From Aminobacter niigataensis (lineage in GTDB: Bacteria; Pseudomonadota; Alphaproteobacteria; Rhizobiales; Rhizobiaceae), in NCBI RefSeq assembly GCF_014200015.1, contig NZ_JACHOT010000002.1, positions 585,523 to 649,522 on the forward strand: DNA of 64,000 nt, read 5' to 3'. The notes below the pieces were generated by a model. That model had not been told where the DNA came from, did no database searches, and was given only the letters and a program-made list of their open reading frames with translations. Within the stretch, counting starts at the first letter, position 1. Each line of letters starts with the position of its first letter. The position numbers and the translations under genes were made by a program. Shown here piece by piece: positions 33,403 to 44,028 of this stretch.

Positions 33403-33415
33403 AAGTACGCGCTTA

Positions 33416-34789
33416 CTACACCTCGTCCGCCGGATAAGGCGTCCGCAGCAGCACCGCCAGGCCGACGGCAAAGAAGATGATGATCATCGCCATGCCCAGG
33501 CGCGGCGAACCGCTCAACGCGGTGACGGTTGCGACCACGAAAGGCGCAACGAAGCTCGTCGCCCGGCCCGACAACGCATAGAGGCCGAAATAGCGCCCGG
33601 CCTCATCGGCCGAGACGCTGCGGGCCATGTAGGAGCGCGACGAGGCCTGCACCGGACCGAAGGCGATACCGACCAAAAGGCCGAAGGCGATGTAGGCCTT
33701 TTCCGCCGGGGTGCCGAACAGCCCGCCGGTGTCGGCGCCTGGCATCTGCCAGATACCGAACAACGTGTAGCCCGGCCCGGTCGAGACGATGCCGATGGTG
33801 GCAATCGTCAGCAGCACCAGTGAAACCACCACCACCACCTTCGAGCCGAAACCAGTGTCGAGCCTACTAGCGACGAGGCAGCCGAAGATCGCTATGACGT
33901 TGAGAATGATGCCGTAGATGCCGATCTCGGTGATGGTCCAGCCAAACATCGCTGCGGCGAACGCGCCGCCGAGCCCGAGCAGTGCATTGACGCCGTCCTG
34001 GTAGATCATGCGGGCGACAAGGAAGCGGAAGATGCCGGTGCGCTGGCGCACCTCGCCCAATGTCGATTTGAGTTCGCTCAGGCCCAGGCGCACGGCCGGG
34101 CGGATGGCAATGCCCTTGCCGCTGTCGGGCGTGAGCAGGAACATGGGCAGGATGAAGATCAGGTACCACAGCGCCGAGATCGGGCCGGTGGCACGTGCAT
34201 CCTCGCCGAGTTTCGGATTGATGCCGAACAGCGGGTCGGCGCCGATGATGGTCTTGCCGGTTTCGGGCGATGCCGCCAGGAAGCCTACGACGAAGATCAG
34301 GACGATCATGCCGCCGAGATAGCCGAGGCCCCACGCTATGTTCGAAATCTTGCCGATCTCGTCCTTCGACACCAGGCGCGGCATCATCGAATCGTTGAAC
34401 ACGATCGAGAATTCCGCCGCAACTGACGCCAGCGAAAACAGCAAAACGATCGGCACGAGCGGCGAGCCGGGTTCGGCAAACCAGAGCATGCACAGGCTTA
34501 GCACCTTGATCGTCGCGAAGAAGGCGATCCACGGCTTGCGCGGCCCGGTCTGGTCGGCGATCGAGCCGAGGACGGGCGACAGGATGGCGATGACGAAGCC
34601 CGCTGCAGCGATGCCGTAGCCCCACGCCGCCTGGCCCATGGCCGGATCGGTCGCCATGCGCGAGACGAAGTAGGGGCCGAAGATGAAGGTGGTGACCACC
34701 GTGAAGAAGGGTTGCGCCGCCCAGTCGAACAGCATCCAGCCCCAGACGCCACGCCGCGGCGCACGTTGAACCACCATCGTCTCAGCCAT
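33416..34789 (-). CDS. MFS transporter, UMF1 family
   Basis: 457-residue inner-membrane protein with about twelve transmembrane helices. The start VWGWMLFDWAAQPFFTVVTT and SPVLGSIADQTGPRKPWIAF are characteristic of the UMF1 (Atg22-like) group of major facilitator proteins. The substrate is not known for bacterial members. It is a single gene converging with purH, 116 bases downstream of the NAD-GDH gene. Confidence 0.87.
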   Translation of the reverse strand: MAETMVVQRAPRRGVWGWMLFDWAAQPFFTVVTTFIFGPYFVSRMATDPAMGQAAWGYGIAAAGFVIAILSPVLGSIADQTGPRKPWIAFFATIKVLSLCMLWFAEPGSPLVPIVLLFSLASVAAEFSIVFNDSMMPRLVSKDEIGKISNIAWGLGYLGGMIVLIFVVGFLAASPETGKTIIGADPLFGINPKLGEDARATGPISALWYLIFILPMFLLTPDSGKGIAIRPAVRLGLSELKSTLGEVRQRTGIFRFLVARMIYQDGVNALLGLGGAFAAAMFGWTITEIGIYGIILNVIAIFGCLVASRLDTGFGSKVVVVVSLVLLTIATIGIVSTGPGYTLFGIWQMPGADTGGLFGTPAEKAYIAFGLLVGIAFGPVQASSRSYMARSVSADEAGRYFGLYALSGRATSFVAPFVVATVTALSGSPRLGMAMIIIFFAVGLAVLLRTPYPADEV

Positions 34790-34866
34790 CGTCCCTCCAC
34801 GCGCGCCGCATTTGCGCGTCGTTGCGAGCTATAGCGCAGTTCGCTTGCGTGGTCCTTGAGGAAAAT

Positions 34867-34891
34867 GCCCGCCGCGATCTCCGCGGCAGGC
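34867..34891 (-). terminator. likely terminator of the NAD-GDH gene
   Basis: On the minus strand GCC-T-GCCGCG, loop GAGAT, CGCGGC-G-GGC followed by ATTTTCC. The stem has one mismatch. It lies 16 bases past the GDH stop. Confidence 0.6.
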
Positions 34892-34906
34892 CGGTTTGAC
34901 GAGCCA

Positions 34907-37900
34907 CTATCGGCCTGACAAGTCGCTCATCAGGCCCGCCGCGACGGTCAGCCGTGACACGCTGATGTCACCGCCCTCTGTCAGCGCCTGCAGCCGTTCG
35001 CGGGTACGGTTGATGCGCTCGCCGCCCGCCTCGAGCCAGGCCGCGACAGGGTCGGCAGCCTTGCCGAAGCCTGTAAGGGCCGCCACCGCAATGCCGCGCC
35101 GTGCCGCCCCGATCGTGTCCGACGCCCTAGAGAGGGCCAGCCCCTCATAGTAGTCGGAGCTCGATATCGCATTGGCAGCGTCTTCGATGCGCGGGATGCG
35201 AAACGCCTCGCTGACGCTGAAGAATGACTTGGCGGCCGCGACGATATCGGCCTTGGCGGTCTTCGCCACCAGCGCGATGTCGGGCACCAGTTCGCCGACT
35301 TCGAGCAGCGACAGCCGCTCGGCCAGCTTCTCCGGCGCACCCGCTGCGGCAAAGCCCGCCTTCCGCTTCTGGATGCGGTCCTGGGTGAAGGCTGGCAGCA
35401 TGCCGGCGAACTTGTGCTCGAGCGCCGCGCGTGCGCCATGCAACTCAGCGATGCGGCTTGCCAGCGGGGCGTCGCCGTGGTCGTTCCTGAGGTACCAGCC
35501 GCAGGTCACAAAGAGCAGCCTGCTCACCGCCTGGTAGAGATCGAGCTGCGTCATGCCATCGACGACATTGTCCAAAGCATCGATCTCGGCATAGAGTCCC
35601 GGCAGCGCAAAGCCGTCGCGTACAACCGCAAAGACGCGCGCCACATCCGCTGCCGACCGGCCGCTTGCTTCCTGCAGGCGGTTGACGAAGGATGGTCCGC
35701 CGCGATTGACGAGATCGTTGACCAGCACGCGCGTGATGATCTCGCGGCGCAGCCGGTGGCCGCCAATCTCAGCTTCGTATTTCTTGGCCATGCGGCCGGG
35801 GAAATAGCCCATCAGGTCGTGCGCGAACTGGGCATCGTCGGGCAAGTCGCTGGCGACGATATCGGAGAACAGCACGATCTTGGCGTAGGCCAAAAGCACG
35901 CCGAGCTCGGGCCGGGTCAGCGGTTCGTTGCGCGTCTGCCGCTCGGCGAGCGCTGCCGCGCTTGGCAGGTCCTCGACCGCGCGGTCGAGCAGGCCGCGCG
36001 TTTCGAGCGCACTCATGAAGCGGCCCTGGTGCGCGATGTCCTGCATGCCGCGGCGGGCGGCGAGAGACAGCGCCAGCGTCTGCTCATAGTTGTTGGCAAG
36101 CACCAGCCCGGCCACTTCCTCCGTCATCTCGGCAAGCAGCTTGTTGCGCGCCGAGCGCTGGAGCGAGCCGGCGCGCATCGCCGAAGCCAGTGCGATCTTG
36201 ATGTTGACCTCGACGTCGGACGAGTTCACGCCGCCCGAATTGTCGATGGCGTCCGAATTGCAGCGCCCGCCCTTGAGGCCGAATTCGATGCGCGCCCTTT
36301 GCGTTGTACCGAGATTGGCGCCTTCGCCGATCACCTTGGCGCGAACCTCGTTGGCTGTAGCGCGGATCGCGTCATTGGCCCGGTCGCCGGCCTCTTGGTT
36401 GGTTTCGCCGGTCGCCCGCACATAGGTGCCGATGCCGCCGAACCACAACAGGTCGACCGGCGCCCGCAGGATGGCGCTCATGATCTCGGTCGGCGAAGCC
36501 GTGGTCTTCTCCAGCCCGATCGCGGCAGCCGCCGCAGCCGGCAGGGTCACCGATTTCTGCGCACGCGAGACGACCACGCCATCCGCCGACAGCTTCGACT
36601 TGTCGTAGTCCTGCCAGCTCGACCGCGGCAGCGCGAACATGCGCTTGCGCTCGGCAAACGACGCCGCCATGTCGGGATCGGGATCGATGAAGATGTCGCG
36701 ATGGTCGAAGGCCGCAATCAGCCGTGTCTGCTCGGAGAGCAGCATGCCATTGCCGAACACGTCGCCCGACATGTCGCCGACACCGACCACGGTGAAAGGC
36801 GAGGTCTGGATGTCGCGGTTCATCTCGCGGAAATGGCGCTTCACTGCCTCCCAGGCACCGCGCGCGGTGATGCCCATCTTCTTGTGGTCGTAGCCGGCCG
36901 AGCCGCCCGAGGCGAAGGCATCGTCGAGCCAGAAGCCGTGCTTTTCGCTGATGCCGTTGGCGGTGTCCGAGAAGGTTGCCGTGCCCTTGTCGGCGGCGAC
37001 GACGAAATACGGATCGTCGACGTCGCGTCGCACCACGTCCTTCGGCGGCACAACCTTGTCGCCGTCGATATTGTCGGTGATCGACAGCATCGATGAGACG
37101 AAGTTGACGTAGGCTGCCCTACCCGCCTCGAAGATGGCATCGCGGCTGCCGCCGACCGGCAGCCGCTTGGGGAAGAAGCCACCCTTGGCGCCGACCGGAA
37201 CGATGACGGCGTTCTTGACCTGCTGCGCCTTCACCAAGCCCAGCACTTCGGTGCGGTAGTCCTGCGCCCGGTCCGACCAGCGCAGGCCGCCGCGGGCCAC
37301 CGCGCCGAAGCGCAGATGCACGCCCTCGACCTCGGAGCCGTAGACGAAGATCTCGCGCCAGGGCCGCGGCTCCGGCAGGCCGTCGACGCTGCGCGAGTCG
37401 AGCTTGATCGCCAGCGACTGGCCCCGCTCCTTCTTGCCGGCGACGAAATGGTTGGTCCGAAGCGACGCCTCTATCAGGTTGACGTAGCGCCGGATGATGG
37501 TGTCGTCGTCGATGTTCGGAACGGCCTCCAGCGCATCCTTGATCTTGGCCTTGAGATGCTTTGCCGTGACCAGCCCGTCCTTCTCCTGTGCCGGGTCGAG
37601 TCGGGCGAGGAACATCTGGTGCAGGCCGCGCGCGATATCGGGGTAGCGGTTGAGCGCTGCTGCGATGAAGTCCTGGCTCTGCGGAATGCCGGCCTGCTGC
37701 AGGTAGCGGCCATAGGCGCGCAGGATGACGATCTCGTTGGAGCCGAGCCCCGCCGTCTGCGCCAAAGCGTTGTAGCCGTCATTGTCGGCGTCGCCGGTCC
37801 ACACCGACAGGAACACCTCCTCGAACAGCAGTCCGCCGTCGGCGAGGTCGACCGGCTGGCCGTAGGCGTTCTCCAGTTCCATGTCGTGGATGAAGATCTG

Positions 37901-39691
37901 GTCTTCGCCCTTTTCGCCGAGCTCGAAGGTGCGCTCGCTGATGACGCGGAAGCCCATGTTCTCGAGCAGCGGCACGCGCCGCGACAGCGCCAGCGGTGCG
38001 CCGTAGTGGTAGATCTTCAGCGAAGCCTGTTCCGGCGCCTGGCCGGCGTCGCGGTAGCAGTCGATGACGATCGGATTGGCGGCGCTGATCGTGGAAATCC
38101 GCTCGGCGTCGAGCAGGGCCGCGCCCGGCGAGAAGCTGTTCTGGTAGTCCTGCGGAAAATGGTTGGCGACGCTGACCAGCGACGCGGGCGAACCCGCCTC
38201 TGCCGAAGCTTCGCGCAGCCCGTCCTCCCAGGTGGTGACGATATCGCGGATCGCCGCCTCGATCGCTGCCTGCTCGACCTTTGGCGTCTTGCCGCCGGAG
38301 CGGCCGATGATGAAGTGAACGCGCGCCAGCCCGCCTTCGGGGAAGGCCGGGTAATAGGCTGACAGACGGCCTTCGAAGACCTTCCTGAGATAGGCGCCGA
38401 TCCGCTCGCGGGCGACCGAATCGTAGCGGTCGCGCGGCACGAAGACGAGGATCGAGACGAAGCGGTCGAACTGGTCGACACGGACCAGCGCCCGAACGCG
38501 CGGCCGCTCGACCAGGCCGAGGATCGCCTCGGCATGCTTGCGCAGCGCCGGCACCGCTATCTGGAAAAGCTCGTCGCGCGGATAGGATTCGAGCACGTTG
38601 ATCAGTGCCTTGCCGGAATGATCGGCAGGATCGAAGCCCGACTTCTGGATCACCGCTTCGGCCTTGGAGCGCAGATAGGGGATCTTCATCACCGAGCGGG
38701 TGTAGGCCGTCGAGGTGAACAGGCCGACGATGCGCAATTCGCCCGAAAGCTGGCCCTTGGCGTCGTAGGTCTTCACGCCGATGTAGTCGAGATAGGCGCG
38801 GCGGTGCACCGCCGACTTGGCATTGGCCTTGGTGACGATCAGCGGATCGGGGCCATGCAGGAAGACGCGGATCTCGGGCGTCGTAGAGATCGCATCGACA
38901 GTGTCGCGGCGCAGCACCAGCACGTCGGGGTCGGCAAGGATGCCCAGGCCCGGCTTGTCGGCGCGCTCCAGCGTGCCGCTCTTCTCGCCGCCCGAATATT
39001 TGAACTCGCGCATGCCAAGGAAAGTGAAATTGTCGTCTCGCAGCCATTCCAGGAAGGCGATCGCCTCGGTCACCGCGTTCTTGTCGAGCGGGATCGGCGC
39101 ATAGCGGAATTCCGAGATCGCCTGGTCGAGCCGCGCCAGCATGCGCTTCCAGTCGGTGACAGCGGCGCGGACTTGTCCGAGCAGCTTCTTCAACCGTTCG
39201 CGCAGCGCTTCGGCGGCGTCCTTGCCGAGCAGCGGGATGTGCACATGGATGACGCTCAGCTTGTCGACGCCCTGGTCGCCCTTGCCGTCGCCCAGGATTT
39301 CGTCGACGCCGGTGCGACCGTGTCGCACGTGAAGGACCGGATGGGTGACGAGTACCGGCTCGCCTGCAGCCTCGGTGATCTCGCCGAGGACCGAATCGAA
39401 CAGGAACGGCATGTTGTCGTTGACGACGGTAACGACAGTTACCGGCCGGCCATGGCGGATAACCCCCGCCCCGGTCTCGATGTCGATCACCGAAGATCCC
39501 TTGCGATGCTTGAGAACGGCCTGTTCGGCCAATTGGGCGGCCCGTTCCAGCATGCCGGGTTCGTAGTCCGCCACGTCCTCGGCCGGAGCGCGACCAAGCA
39601 ACAGTTCGAGAATCTGGGGAGGTCTGTTGGAGGATTTCGAGGAAGATGCAGTCTTGGCGGAACTCGCCTTCGACTTCATTGGTTCGGCCAT
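34907..39691 (-). CDS. NAD-specific glutamate dehydrogenase (large, GDH-160/180 type)
   Basis: 1594-residue enzyme that deaminates glutamate to 2-oxoglutarate with NAD. The N-terminal half carries ACT-like regulatory regions (for example VTVVTVVNDNMPFLFDSVLG). The catalytic core lies at about 740-1240, with GGLRWSDRAQDYRTEVLGL and the Lys-containing VIVPVGAKGGFFPKR near 835, and TVVGVGDMSGDVFGNGMLLS near 980 for NAD binding. A long helical C-terminal domain follows. This large form is typical of alphaproteobacteria and is usually a catabolic, regulated enzyme. It is monocistronic here. Confidence 0.95.
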   Translation of the reverse strand: MAEPMKSKASSAKTASSSKSSNRPPQILELLLGRAPAEDVADYEPGMLERAAQLAEQAVLKHRKGSSVIDIETGAGVIRHGRPVTVVTVVNDNMPFLFDSVLGEITEAAGEPVLVTHPVLHVRHGRTGVDEILGDGKGDQGVDKLSVIHVHIPLLGKDAAEALRERLKKLLGQVRAAVTDWKRMLARLDQAISEFRYAPIPLDKNAVTEAIAFLEWLRDDNFTFLGMREFKYSGGEKSGTLERADKPGLGILADPDVLVLRRDTVDAISTTPEIRVFLHGPDPLIVTKANAKSAVHRRAYLDYIGVKTYDAKGQLSGELRIVGLFTSTAYTRSVMKIPYLRSKAEAVIQKSGFDPADHSGKALINVLESYPRDELFQIAVPALRKHAEAILGLVERPRVRALVRVDQFDRFVSILVFVPRDRYDSVARERIGAYLRKVFEGRLSAYYPAFPEGGLARVHFIIGRSGGKTPKVEQAAIEAAIRDIVTTWEDGLREASAEAGSPASLVSVANHFPQDYQNSFSPGAALLDAERISTISAANPIVIDCYRDAGQAPEQASLKIYHYGAPLALSRRVPLLENMGFRVISERTFELGEKGEDQIFIHDMELENAYGQPVDLADGGLLFEEVFLSVWTGDADNDGYNALAQTAGLGSNEIVILRAYGRYLQQAGIPQSQDFIAAALNRYPDIARGLHQMFLARLDPAQEKDGLVTAKHLKAKIKDALEAVPNIDDDTIIRRYVNLIEASLRTNHFVAGKKERGQSLAIKLDSRSVDGLPEPRPWREIFVYGSEVEGVHLRFGAVARGGLRWSDRAQDYRTEVLGLVKAQQVKNAVIVPVGAKGGFFPKRLPVGGSRDAIFEAGRAAYVNFVSSMLSITDNIDGDKVVPPKDVVRRDVDDPYFVVAADKGTATFSDTANGISEKHGFWLDDAFASGGSAGYDHKKMGITARGAWEAVKRHFREMNRDIQTSPFTVVGVGDMSGDVFGNGMLLSEQTRLIAAFDHRDIFIDPDPDMAASFAERKRMFALPRSSWQDYDKSKLSADGVVVSRAQKSVTLPAAAAAAIGLEKTTASPTEIMSAILRAPVDLLWFGGIGTYVRATGETNQEAGDRANDAIRATANEVRAKVIGEGANLGTTQRARIEFGLKGGRCNSDAIDNSGGVNSSDVEVNIKIALASAMRAGSLQRSARNKLLAEMTEEVAGLVLANNYEQTLALSLAARRGMQDIAHQGRFMSALETRGLLDRAVEDLPSAAALAERQTRNEPLTRPELGVLLAYAKIVLFSDIVASDLPDDAQFAHDLMGYFPGRMAKKYEAEIGGHRLRREIITRVLVNDLVNRGGPSFVNRLQEASGRSAADVARVFAVVRDGFALPGLYAEIDALDNVVDGMTQLDLYQAVSRLLFVTCGWYLRNDHGDAPLASRIAELHGARAALEHKFAGMLPAFTQDRIQKRKAGFAAAGAPEKLAERLSLLEVGELVPDIALVAKTAKADIVAAAKSFFSVSEAFRIPRIEDAANAISSSDYYEGLALSRASDTIGAARRGIAVAALTGFGKAADPVAAWLEAGGERINRTRERLQALTEGGDISVSRLTVAAGLMSDLSGR

Positions 39692-39879
39692 GACGCTAGT
39701 TTCTCCCGTCCCGTCACATGCTTTTGCGACTATCGTAGCAGATGGCCCGCCTTTAGCGACAAAGGTTTGACGGAACGTATGGAAAAACGCCTAGGCAATG
39801 GGCAGAAAATGCCTGAATTTTAGGCTGACGCAACGTCCGCAAGGCGCACGCCATCGACATGTTGCCGAAACGGTTGTCA

Positions 39880-40491
39880 TTACCTCACGGCAATCGCGGC
39901 GGCGGCCCCGGCCATCGTCGTCGCACTCACCCGATTGGCGATTCGCATCGCCTGCTGGCTCCTCAAAAGCTTGCGCGCGTGCGCGGCCGCAAACACCCAA
40001 CAGAGGTCGATGGCGATCAGCACGGCCGCCATGGTCAGCGTCAGTTCCAGCCAGCCGACAACAGTGACGGAAGCGAGGTCGATGATGGTCGGCAGCAAAG
40101 CGAGGTAGAACATCATGATCTTGGGGTTGCCCAGCGTCACCGCCATGCCGGCGGCAAACAGCCTGACGGCTGAATCCTGGCGCGGCAGCTCGCCTTCACG
40201 CGCCTCGACCGGCGCAGTCCACATCTTCCAGGCAAGATAGACGAGATAGGCGACGCCGAGCCATTTCACGACCACGAAGGCCAGGTGGAAGGACTGCGCC
40301 ACGAAGGCGAGCCCGAACACCGCCAGCGACAGCCAGATCGCCTCGCCGATCCACATCGCGGCCAGAAACGGCAGCACGTCGCGAAACCCCTTGGAAATCA
40401 CCCGTGCAACCAGGGCGGCGATCGACGGGCCGGGCGAACCCGCGGCGACAAGCAGCGCACCGGCAAAGATCAGAAGCGACGTCGGTTCCAT
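39880..40491 (-). CDS. LysE/RhtB family amino-acid exporter
   Basis: 203-residue membrane protein with six predicted helices. AGSPGPSIAALVARVISKGF (about residues 16-36) carries the family's conserved Gly-Pro motif, and AAGMAVTLGNPKIMMFYLAL the second. The family exports amino acids or homoserine lactones; the substrate here is unknown. The ATG at 40491 follows GAGGGAAAGACG; the upstream in-frame extension to 40701 lacks family similarity. Confidence 0.88.
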   Translation of the reverse strand: MEPTSLLIFAGALLVAAGSPGPSIAALVARVISKGFRDVLPFLAAMWIGEAIWLSLAVFGLAFVAQSFHLAFVVVKWLGVAYLVYLAWKMWTAPVEAREGELPRQDSAVRLFAAGMAVTLGNPKIMMFYLALLPTIIDLASVTVVGWLELTLTMAAVLIAIDLCWVFAAAHARKLLRSQQAMRIANRVSATTMAGAAAAIAVR

Positions 40492-40693
40492 CGTCTTTCC
40501 CTCAAACTGGCAGCCAGAGCTTATGGCAACGAGCGGAACTTGCAACTGGCGGACGATGGCCGGCCGTAATGGCGCAACTTGATAGAGCGGGACGCCAGGA
40601 GGCCTTGCTCGCGACAAGCTTCGGGCAGATGTTCGTCCTGCGCTGGCAAGATGCCGGGTGGCCGGCCTGTCGGCACGCCACGGGAGATAGATC

Positions 40694-41008
40694 ATGGCCA
40701 AGTTTCTCTTCGTCTATCACGGCGGTACGATACCGCAGACCGAAGAAGAAGGCGCAAAGGTGATGAAAGCCTGGATGGACTGGTTCGCCGGTTTGGGTGC
40801 CGCCGTCGTCGACGGCGGTGCACCGGTCGGCAAATCCCAGACGGTCGCCGCCAACGGCGCGGTCAGCAATGACGGCGGCGCCAATCCGGTGAGCGGCTAT
40901 TCGGTGTTCGACGCGAAAGATGCCGCCGACGCCGCGCGCATCGCCAAGGGTTGCCCGATCCTTGCGGCCGGCGGTTCTGTCGAGGTGGCGCCGATCATCG
41001 AGATGTGA
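40694..41008 (+). CDS. YCII-related domain protein
   Basis: 104-residue single-domain protein of the YCII superfamily (ferredoxin-like fold): MAKFLFVYHGGTIPQTEEEG, an internal WMDWFAGLGAAVVDGGAPVG and GYSVFDAKDAADAARIAKG. The family is of uncertain function, some members being hydrolases or associated with ECF sigma factors, none of which is nearby. GGGAGATAGATC precedes the ATG. Divergent from the LysE gene. Confidence 0.8.
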   Translation: MAKFLFVYHGGTIPQTEEEGAKVMKAWMDWFAGLGAAVVDGGAPVGKSQTVAANGAVSNDGGANPVSGYSVFDAKDAADAARIAKGCPILAAGGSVEVAPIIEM

Positions 41009-41034
41009 CGCTGGACGCAATCTATTCTGCAAAC

Positions 41035-41067
41035 AAAAAAGGCGCCTCCAGCGGAGACGCCCTTTTT
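41035..41067. terminator. bidirectional terminator between YCII and typA genes
   Basis: AAAAAAGGCG-C-CTCC, loop AGC, GGAG-A-CGCCCTTTTT. The A run and the T run on either side make it work on both strands for these convergent genes. Confidence 0.88.
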
Positions 41068-41083
41068 GATCAAATCTGGTGGC

Positions 41084-42904
41084 TTACGCCGCGCCCTTCG
41101 ACTTTTCGAAGCGCTTGCGCTCGTTCGGGTCGAGATAGAGCTTGCGCAGGCGGATGGTCTTCGGCGTCACCTCGACCAACTCGTCGTCCTGGATCCAGGC
41201 CAGAGCGCGCTCGAGCGTCATGCGGATCGGCGGCGTCAGGCGCACTGCTTCATCCTTGCCGGCGGCGCGGATGTTGGTCAGCTTCTTGCCCTTCAGCACG
41301 TTGACCTCGAGGTCGTTGTCACGGCTGTGGATGCCGATGATCATGCCCTGATAGACCTTAACGCCGGCATCGATGACCATCGGGCCGCGATCTTCGAGGT
41401 TCCACATGGCGAAAGCCACCGACTCGCCCTGATCGTTGGAGATCAGAACACCATTGGTGCGGCCTGGCAGCTCGCCCTTGTAGGCCTGATAGGAGTGGAA
41501 CAGGCGGTTCATGACAGCCGTGCCGCGCGTATCGGTCAAAAGCTCGGACTGGTAGCCGATCAGGCCGCGCGTCGGCGCGTGGAACACCAGGCGCTGGCGG
41601 TTGCCACCCGAAGGACGCAGCTCGACCATCTCGGCCTTGCGCTCCGACATCTTCTGCACGACGATGCCGGCATGCTCCTCGTCGACGTCGATGACGACTT
41701 CTTCGACGGGCTCAAGCAGTTCGCCGTTCTCGTCCTTCTGCATGACCACACGCGGACGCGACACGGCAAGCTCGAAGCCTTCGCGGCGCATCGTTTCGAT
41801 CAGCACCGCGAGCTGCAATTCGCCACGGCCGGAAACGAAGAACGAGTCCTTGTCAGGCGATTCCTCGATCTTGAGTGCGACGTTGCCTTCGGCTTCCTTG
41901 AGCAGGCGGTCGCGGATAACGCGGCTGGTCACCTTGTCGCCCTCGGTGCCGGCTAGCGGCGAGTCGTTGACGATGAAGGACATGGTGACGGTCGGCGGAT
42001 CGATCGGCTGGGCGGCCATCGGCGCGTTCACTGACGGATCGCAGAAGGTGTCGGCCACGGTGCCCTTCGAAAGACCGGCAATGGCGACGATGTCGCCTGC
42101 ATGGGCTTCTTCGATCGGCTGGCGCTCGATGCCGCGGAAGGCGAGGATCTTGGTGACGCGGCCGTTTTCCAGCAGCGTGCCGTCATGGTGCAACACCTTG
42201 ACCGCCTGGTTGGGCTTCAGCGTGCCCGCCGCGATACGGCCGGTGATGATGCGACCAAGGAACGGATTGGCCTCGAGAATGGTGCCGATCATGCGGAACG
42301 GGCCGGGGTTAACCGTCGGCGCCGGAACATGCTTGAGCACGAGATCGAACAGCGGCGCCAGGCCCTGGTCCTTGGGGCCTTCCGGATTCTCGGAAACCCA
42401 GCCATCGCGGCCCGAACCGTAGAGGATCGGGAAGTCGAGCTGCTCGTCGGTGGCGTCGAGCGCTGCGAAGAGGTCGAACACCTCGTTGATGACTTCCTGG
42501 TGGCGGGCGTCGGGGCGGTCGATCTTGTTGATGACCACGATCGGACGGAGGCCGACCTTGAGCGCCTTGCCGACCACGAACTTGGTCTGCGGCATCGGGC
42601 CTTCGGCAGCGTCGACTAGAACGATGGCGCTGTCGACCATCGACAGGATGCGCTCGACCTCGCCGCCGAAATCGGCGTGGCCCGGCGTGTCGACGATGTT
42701 GATGCGGGTATCCTTCCAGTCGACCGAGGTCGCCTTGGCCAGGATGGTGATGCCACGTTCTTTTTCGATGTCGCCCGAATCCATCGCGCGCTCGGCGACG
42801 CGCTGATTTTCACGGAACGAACCGGATTGCTTGAGAAGCGCATCGACCAGGGTTGTTTTGCCATGGTCGACGTGCGCGATGATCGCGATATTGCGGAGGT
42901 TCAT
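41084..42904 (-). CDS. typA: translational GTPase TypA/BipA
   Basis: Ribosome-binding GTPase involved in ribosome assembly and stress responses. 606 residues. G1 is [10 protein letters not shown] at about residues 9-18, switch I KERGIT, G3 [10 protein letters not shown], and G4 [10 protein letters not shown]. The C-terminal part has the EF-G-like domains and the specific BipA C-terminal domain ([20 protein letters not shown] is split over about residues 470-490). I take the ATG at 42904 (MNLRNIAI); an in-frame ATG at 42931 is possible but less usual. Confidence 0.95.
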   Translation of the reverse strand: MNLRNIAIIAHVDHGKTTLVDALLKQSGSFRENQRVAERAMDSGDIEKERGITILAKATSVDWKDTRINIVDTPGHADFGGEVERILSMVDSAIVLVDAAEGPMPQTKFVVGKALKVGLRPIVVINKIDRPDARHQEVINEVFDLFAALDATDEQLDFPILYGSGRDGWVSENPEGPKDQGLAPLFDLVLKHVPAPTVNPGPFRMIGTILEANPFLGRIITGRIAAGTLKPNQAVKVLHHDGTLLENGRVTKILAFRGIERQPIEEAHAGDIVAIAGLSKGTVADTFCDPSVNAPMAAQPIDPPTVTMSFIVNDSPLAGTEGDKVTSRVIRDRLLKEAEGNVALKIEESPDKDSFFVSGRGELQLAVLIETMRREGFELAVSRPRVVMQKDENGELLEPVEEVVIDVDEEHAGIVVQKMSERKAEMVELRPSGGNRQRLVFHAPTRGLIGYQSELLTDTRGTAVMNRLFHSYQAYKGELPGRTNGVLISNDQGESVAFAMWNLEDRGPMVIDAGVKVYQGMIIGIHSRDNDLEVNVLKGKKLTNIRAAGKDEAVRLTPPIRMTLERALAWIQDDELVEVTPKTIRLRKLYLDPNERKRFEKSKGAA

Positions 42905-43036
42905 ATGTCTACTCGGGAGCGTTGCGGGCACTGCCTGACGACGCGCCGCGTTTCGTGTGGCCGGGCTCTTACAGCTTTTTTCGCAAATGCGAAAGGGGGG
43001 CGGACAAATCGACTGATTTTCCGTGCCCCCGCAAGG

Positions 43037-43996
43037 TTACAAAATGTCGCCCCAGTCGACCCGGCGCGCCGTCTTGAACAGCTCGCCGTCGCGCTTGGTC
43101 AAAAGCTTCTCCTCCACCGAACCGTTGGCCTGGCAGAGTTTGAGCTGGACCTTCCCCGACCCGCCGCGCGCCGGCGCCAGCACCCGGGCGGCAAAGGGTT
43201 CAACTGGCGCCCGTGAAGCTGCAAGGAAGATGTATTTCTCGTCTTCCCACGGCACGTCGCCGCGCTTGGTCAGGCGATGCAGGCGCGAGCGCGCCACGCG
43301 CCGCGAAAAATGGCACCAGTCGGGCTCGACGATCGGGCAGGTCTGGCTGTGCGGGCAAGGTGCCACCAGATGTGCTCCCAGCTCGATGAGCCGCGAGCGC
43401 ACCCCAACAATTCGCCGCCAGCCGGCCGGCGTGCCCGGCTCCACGATCACCAGAAGCCCGGATGCGGCAGCCCAAAGCCGCTCGACCAACGCAAGCCCTT
43501 CCGCGGCCGACAGCTCGTCCAGCACATAGGCCAAGGTGACCAGATCGGCTTTTTCCGCCTCGAAGCTCTTGGAGGCATCTGCCGCGCGCCATTCGACCTT
43601 ATCGACGCCTGAATGTGCGGAAAGCTCCGCGCCGACCTTGCGGATCGACTGGCTGGCCTCCAGCATGAGGGCTTGCGATAGCGAAGGCCAGCAATCCGAA
43701 ACTGCCCAAAGTGCCGTTCCCGGTCCGGCACCGACATCGAGCAGGCTTTTCGGCGCGAACTCCGGCACCAACTCAGCCGCGCTCTCCAGGCTCGCCCGCA
43801 CGGCGGCAAAGGTCGCCGGCAGCCGTGTCGCCAGATAGGCGCGCGCAAACATCTCGTCGGACAGGTGCAGGCGCCCATCGCGCGTCTCGGCACGATAGCG
43901 CAAGGACAGCGTGTCGGCGGCGCGCTGCAACTCGGCGAGCGGCACGCCTTCCAGTGCACGGTCGACCGCCGCCCGCAATGTTGCTGGTAGTTCCAT
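43037..43996 (-). CDS. Rsm22-family ribosomal small subunit methyltransferase-like protein
   Basis: 319-residue protein of the Rsm22 family, related to mitochondrial small-subunit assembly factors. The SAM-binding motif LLDVGAGPGTALWA lies near residue 84, and a Cys cluster CPHSQTCPIVEPDWCHF near 212 could bind a metal or iron-sulfur centre. The C-terminal RVLAPARGGSGKVQLKLCQ is conserved. Enzymatic activity is not proven for the family. It lies 32 bases past the M3 peptidase gene in the same direction. Confidence 0.85.
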   Translation of the reverse strand: MELPATLRAAVDRALEGVPLAELQRAADTLSLRYRAETRDGRLHLSDEMFARAYLATRLPATFAAVRASLESAAELVPEFAPKSLLDVGAGPGTALWAVSDCWPSLSQALMLEASQSIRKVGAELSAHSGVDKVEWRAADASKSFEAEKADLVTLAYVLDELSAAEGLALVERLWAAASGLLVIVEPGTPAGWRRIVGVRSRLIELGAHLVAPCPHSQTCPIVEPDWCHFSRRVARSRLHRLTKRGDVPWEDEKYIFLAASRAPVEPFAARVLAPARGGSGKVQLKLCQANGSVEEKLLTKRDGELFKTARRVDWGDIL

Positions 43997-44028
43997 CTGC
44001 CTTCGGGATCCGCGTTAGCTCAGGAGAT